The notes below the pieces were generated by a model. The model did not search any database, had not been told where the DNA came from, and saw nothing but the letters and a program-made list of their open reading frames with translations. This document shows, in pieces, positions 60,618-64,000 of a stretch of DNA of 64,000 nt. Origin of the DNA: an uncultured Helicobacter sp. (lineage in GTDB: Bacteria; Campylobacterota; Campylobacteria; Campylobacterales; Helicobacteraceae); NCBI RefSeq assembly GCF_937906905.1, contig NZ_CALERY010000034.1:1-64000 (forward strand), read 5' to 3'. The position numbers were made by a program, and so were the translations under genes. How positions within the stretch are numbered: position 1 is the first letter of the stretch; each line of letters opens with the position of its first letter.

Positions 60618-62645
60618 ATGGCAGTAGGTAGGATTAACTCATTAGGGGTTGGTAGTGGCGTATTGAGTTATGATGTCATCGATAAGCTGCGCGAAGCAGA
60701 TGAAAAGGCGATGATCCGCCCCATAGAGCGTAAAATGGAGCAAAATGTCGAGAAGCAAACGGCACTTACAGAGATTAAGACGCTAGTCTCTGGTATCCGC
60801 ACGCCTACCAAGATTCTCGCAGACTACTCCTCTTATCTAGGGCGCACAACCAATGTCAATAGCGATGCGATCAAAGCTACCGTGGCTAGTGGTGTGCCTA
60901 TCCAGGATATTAAAATCGATGTTCATCAGCTCGCCCAGGGTGATATCAATGAAGTTGGTGGAAAGTTTGAAAGCAGGGATAGTGTCTTTAGCGAAAATGA
61001 TGTCAATCTTAGCTTCTATACCCAGGGAAGAACCTATAATATCGCCATAAAAGGTGGTATGAGCGTGGGAGATGTCGCCCAGCTGGTTACCGATGAGACA
61101 AATGGTGAAGTAACAGGTTTGGTAATGAAAACAGGTGGGAGCAAGCCCTACCAGCTTATGCTAAATTCTAAAGGCATGGGCGATCAGAGCAGAATCTACT
61201 TTGGCACCACGCTTACGACAAATATCAATGCTGATAAGCAGCTAGACTTGGGCGATGGGGATTTGGTGCTGAAGCTCACAGACAAAAACGGCAACGAACA
61301 ATCGCTTGATATTAAGCTAAAAACCGATGGCACAGGTGATAGTGCGCTTGCGATTAAGGAAGCTATACGAGAAGCCATAGAATCTAATAGTGAGCTCAAA
61401 GACTTGCTTGATAGCGATATCAATGTCGGGCTGGATAAAGATGGTAAAGGGTTGGTGATAAATGACTTGCGAGGGCATGCCATAAGTGTGGAGGGCGAGA
61501 AAGCTAGCTTACTGGGATTCCGCAATACCCAAGCCACACAAGAGCCACTTATAGAATCTAGCACCGCTGTCAAGGCTGGTAAGCTTAGTGGTGTGGTGAT
61601 GATTGGTAGTGTGCCGCTTGATCTTAGCAAAATGACCAAAGACAAAAACACCAGCGAGCAAAATGCCCAAATCATCGCCCAAGCCATAGAAAATATCGCG
61701 GGCATGCACGCCAAGACTGATGGTGCAGGCAAGCTTACGCTCACATCTGAAGTAGGCGAGATCAAAATCCAAGCCCAAGATGACGCTAGCAAGCAGGCTG
61801 TGCAGGATTTGGGACTGCGGACAGGCGTGATACAAGGTTACTCCAAGCTCCAAGATAGCCTATTTAAAATCAAAAATATTCAGCAAGGGCAAGATGCGCT
61901 CATCTCTTATAATGGAGCGCAAATCTCGCGTCCTAGCAATGAGATAAACGATGTTGTAGGCGGTGTGTCTATGACTTTACAATCCACCACAGAGCCTGGT
62001 AAGCCAGCTATCATTAGTATAGGCAGAGATGATGCAAATATCATCGAACAGGTGAAAGAGTTTGTCAAAGCCTACAACGAGCTTGTGTCAAAGCTTAATG
62101 AAACCACGCGTTATGATGAGGACACAAGTATTGCTGGTGTGTTTAATGGCGTGAGTGATATCCGCACAATCCGCTCTTCGCTTAATTCTTTCATTAGTCA
62201 TTCTGAGCTTACAGATGGCAAGCTTGCAAGCCTTGTGAATTATGGAATTACACTTAATGACAAAGGCGTGATGTTTCTTGATGAGGGGGCGCTCACGAGT
62301 GCGGTCGCCGCAGATCCAAAGGGCACGGAGGAGTTTTTCTATGGCAAAGATAAAGAAGATGCCTTTGGCAAAGAGACACATATCGATGGAGTTTTTACTA
62401 AAATCGATAAATTTTTAGCGAGTTTAGCCGATGGTAGTAATTCAAGGCTCGAAGCATTTGGCTCATCATTAGAGCGCGATGCCAAAACCTTGCAAAAAGA
62501 CAAGAAAAGTGCGACAGAATTGCTCGATACGCGCTACGAAGCCATGGCAAACCGCTTTGCTGCGTATGATAGCCAGATTGCCAAGACGAAAAATGCTTTT
62601 GGCTCTGTGCAGATGATGATCGATCAATCTGTTGCTAAAAAGTAG
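60618..62645 (+). CDS. fliD: Flagellar hook-associated protein 2 (filament cap) FliD
   Basis: Pentameric cap that folds flagellin at the filament tip. N-terminal MAVGRINSLGVGSGVLSYDVIDKL and C-terminal LLDTRYEAMANRFAAYDSQIAKTKNAF are the conserved coiled termini; the middle is the variable domain (ISVEGEKASLLGFRNTQATQ, a flagellin_IN-like stretch). ATG 60618 follows GGGAG by 7 nt; the TTG two codons earlier is less likely. Length 675 aa matches Helicobacter FliD. Confidence 0.95.
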   Translation: MAVGRINSLGVGSGVLSYDVIDKLREADEKAMIRPIERKMEQNVEKQTALTEIKTLVSGIRTPTKILADYSSYLGRTTNVNSDAIKATVASGVPIQDIKIDVHQLAQGDINEVGGKFESRDSVFSENDVNLSFYTQGRTYNIAIKGGMSVGDVAQLVTDETNGEVTGLVMKTGGSKPYQLMLNSKGMGDQSRIYFGTTLTTNINADKQLDLGDGDLVLKLTDKNGNEQSLDIKLKTDGTGDSALAIKEAIREAIESNSELKDLLDSDINVGLDKDGKGLVINDLRGHAISVEGEKASLLGFRNTQATQEPLIESSTAVKAGKLSGVVMIGSVPLDLSKMTKDKNTSEQNAQIIAQAIENIAGMHAKTDGAGKLTLTSEVGEIKIQAQDDASKQAVQDLGLRTGVIQGYSKLQDSLFKIKNIQQGQDALISYNGAQISRPSNEINDVVGGVSMTLQSTTEPGKPAIISIGRDDANIIEQVKEFVKAYNELVSKLNETTRYDEDTSIAGVFNGVSDIRTIRSSLNSFISHSELTDGKLASLVNYGITLNDKGVMFLDEGALTSAVAADPKGTEEFFYGKDKEDAFGKETHIDGVFTKIDKFLASLADGSNSRLEAFGSSLERDAKTLQKDKKSATELLDTRYEAMANRFAAYDSQIAKTKNAFGSVQMMIDQSVAKK

Positions 62646-62668
62646 CAATCAGCTAGTAAAGGACACTT

Positions 62669-63046
62669 ATGAGAAGCAACGCCTATAACCTCTATCAGCA
62701 CAATGAAGTCGCCGTAGAATCTCCAGCCAAGCTTATCGAAATGCTTTATGAGGGGATTTTACGATTTTGCGGGCAGGCTAAGCGCCATATGGAGCTAGGC
62801 GACATTGAGAAGAAAATCTACTACATCAACCGCGTTACTGACATTTTCACCGAGCTACTTAATGTCTTAGATTATGAGCGAGGTGGTGAGGTGGCGACTT
62901 ATCTCACCGGGCTTTATACCCACCAGATAAAGCTTCTCACCCAAGCGAATTTCGAGGATAACCAAGAGAAAATCGATATTGTCATCAATGTCGCTAAAGG
63001 CTTGCTTGAAGCATGGAGAGAAATTCATCAAAATGAGCTGGCTTAA
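62669..63046 (+). CDS. fliS: Flagellar export chaperone FliS
   Basis: Binds unfolded flagellin before export. Family motifs: AYNLYQHNEVAVESPAKLIEMLYEGILRF and the C-terminal IVINVAKGLLEAWREI. Length 125 aa. AAAGGAC precedes the ATG. Its last 14 bp overlap the next small gene. Confidence 0.95.
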   Translation: MRSNAYNLYQHNEVAVESPAKLIEMLYEGILRFCGQAKRHMELGDIEKKIYYINRVTDIFTELLNVLDYERGGEVATYLTGLYTHQIKLLTQANFEDNQEKIDIVINVAKGLLEAWREIHQNELA

Positions 63047-63260
63047 TGGCATAAAAGTCGCGCTTATCCAAAAAGACGCGCAAAAGGCATTTGCTTATAT
63101 CCAAGAGTTGCCAGAGTCCTTTGCAGGTCTTGAGGAAATGCTTGAGGCAAGAGAGCTTATCGCCCAAGTCATTGATTTGCTCGAAGAAGAAAAAAACCAC
63201 ACCAGAATCCAAATGCTACAAATAAAGGCTGCGAAAAAATTTCTCGAGATAAATGGCTAG
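63033..63260 (+). CDS. FliT-like small helical protein
   Basis: A 75-aa helical protein starting MSWLNGIKVALIQKDAQKAF inside the end of fliS. The position immediately after fliS is that of FliT-type chaperones, and the repeated amphipathic helices fit, but sequence similarity alone would not prove it. A longer in-frame start at 62979 would lie wholly within fliS and is less likely. Confidence 0.7.
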   Translation: MSWLNGIKVALIQKDAQKAFAYIQELPESFAGLEEMLEARELIAQVIDLLEEEKNHTRIQMLQIKAAKKFLEING

Positions 63261-63267
63261 GCTCTAC

Positions 63268-63291
63268 CTAGAATCTAGTTTGAGATTCTAG
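63268..63291. terminator. Possible terminator hairpin after the flagellar operon
   Basis: CTAGAATCT (63268-63276) and AGATTCTAG (63283-63291) form a perfect 9-bp stem with a 6-nt loop, 8 bp after the last stop codon. The T run after it is poor (CACTTTG). It consists of an inverted pair of the over-represented word of this genome. Confidence 0.4.
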
Positions 63292-63373
63292 CACTTTGGG
63301 TATTTGTGGCTAGATTTTGGTTATCAAGCAGTCCCAATCTTATATCTACTACTCATCTTGTAAAATCTTGAAT

Positions 63374-64000
63374 CTACCTAAATGGCTTATAAAATGCGTG
63401 CGATGGAGTCGTGGCGAGAGCGAGCATTTCTCTATCGCCTTTGCTATCGCCATAGACATAGATTTCTGTATATGTGTCTAAAACATAGTGCGCGCGGATT
63501 CTTATGGCTTTTTGTGCGCCATAGCAGTTTGGCGTGGCAAAATCTCCACTTAATATCCCCCCACTCATCGCATTTTCTCCAGAATTTGGCGCATTAGTGC
63601 TGGATTGTCGCACACTAGAATCTAGGCTCTTAGAATCTAGCCCATTAGATTCTGGCAGGACTACTTCTAGTTGTGTGCCAATACACTCCATGCCAAGCCT
63701 TTGACATAGCGGCGCAAGGTATTCCTCGAAGCTCGCGCTTACTAGCACTACTTTGTCTCCGCGTTGTTTGTGCCACTCTAGGCGATCTAGGGCGGATTCT
63801 CTTAGCATGGATTCTAGCACGCTTGTGAAGCGCTCGCAGTATCCTATAAACTCCGCATGCTCCATTCCAGCAAAAAAATATCGCATGAGCGCTTGCTTGG
63901 CGGCAGTATTGCTAATAAGCCCTAGTATGTATCCTACTAGAATCCAGCAGCGCGAGAGTAGCCCGCGATAGAGTCGCCCACGCCCATGCACAAATGCCAC
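63374..64000 (-). CDS. HAD-IB family phosphatase (SerB-like), partial
   Basis: The reading frame runs off the right edge, so the N-terminus with the DxDGT nucleophile motif is missing from the window. What remains shows the helical cap (MRYFFAGMEHAEFIGYCERF), motif II in VVLVSASFEEYLAPLCQRLGM, and motif III/IV VYGDSKGDREMLALA. A Ser-rich insert (GLDSKSLDSSVRQSSTNAP) is encoded by AGATTCT words. Substrate unknown; related enzymes act on phosphoserine or lipid phosphates. Convergent with the flagellar operon. Confidence 0.82.
   Translation of the reverse strand: MAFVHGRGRLYRGLLSRCWILVGYILGLISNTAAKQALMRYFFAGMEHAEFIGYCERFTSVLESMLRESALDRLEWHKQRGDKVVLVSASFEEYLAPLCQRLGMECIGTQLEVVLPESNGLDSKSLDSSVRQSSTNAPNSGENAMSGGILSGDFATPNCYGAQKAIRIRAHYVLDTYTEIYVYGDSKGDREMLALATTPSHAFYKPFR

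Overview
The window reads as a chromosomal segment of an enterohepatic-type Helicobacter (Campylobacterota). Two gene blocks run in the order I recall from Helicobacter pylori: pseudouridine synthase, FN3 lipoprotein, trmB, ftsE, ftsX, envC-like, flaG, fliD, fliS, fliT-like (53480-63260), and tsaB, lpxC, minC, M23 peptidase (30202-33658). fliF-fliG-fliH-dxs is also a Helicobacter order. Base composition is moderate rather than very AT-rich. The DNA is sprinkled with an over-represented AGATTCT/AGAATCT word. I cannot name the species.

Layout. 1-4726: tRNA thiolation (mnmA), N-degron transferase (bpt), two small coupled genes, a UbiA prenyltransferase and a DUF502 membrane protein. 5288-10444: glmS, a DsbA/DsbB-like oxidative folding pair, an OmpR-type regulator with a degenerate receiver, and an LPP20-like exported protein. 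10541-25370 is an envelope and surface region. It holds a GDPD-like gene, a phosphoglycerol-transferase-like gene switched off by a G12 tract, an alpha-2-macroglobulin divergent from pbpC across a T13 tract, a candidate type I toxin-antitoxin locus, and a large autotransporter with a T16 promoter tract and a G13 coding tract (also off). 25506-33658: TerC, CorA, pgk, trmA, tsaB, lpxC, minC and an M23 peptidase. 33793-37318: GDP-fucose synthase, then a small accessory cassette (unknown nuclease-like protein, voltage-gated-type cation channel, tandem-repeat protein, XRE regulator). 37444-37830: a four-gene tRNA operon (Lys-Glu-Val-Asp). 37871-44276: cinA, ppk2, xseA, rseP, pgsA and two unknown genes. 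44327-53477: hisC, fliF, fliG, fliH, dxs, a YkgJ-like protein, a TPR protein and a TrpC-like protein. 53480-63260: the conserved division and flagellar-filament block. 63374-64000: a partial HAD phosphatase.

The most notable unlisted structure is at 21229-21470. On the minus strand a 23-codon hydrophobic peptide has an ideal ribosome site, a stem-loop 5' leader and a 3' tail complementary to its own start region. On the plus strand a consensus sigma-70 promoter inside the peptide gene fires an antisense RNA across the leader. This is the architecture of AapA/IsoA-type type I toxin-antitoxin systems with a different peptide. It sits just upstream of the phase-variable autotransporter, which is flanked by inverted copies of a small palindromic repeat. 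Four homopolymer tracts within 9.3 kb make this a dense contingency region for envelope proteins.

Everything here is read by eye from the sequence. Promoters, RNA ends and family assignments were not tested by any search or folding program.
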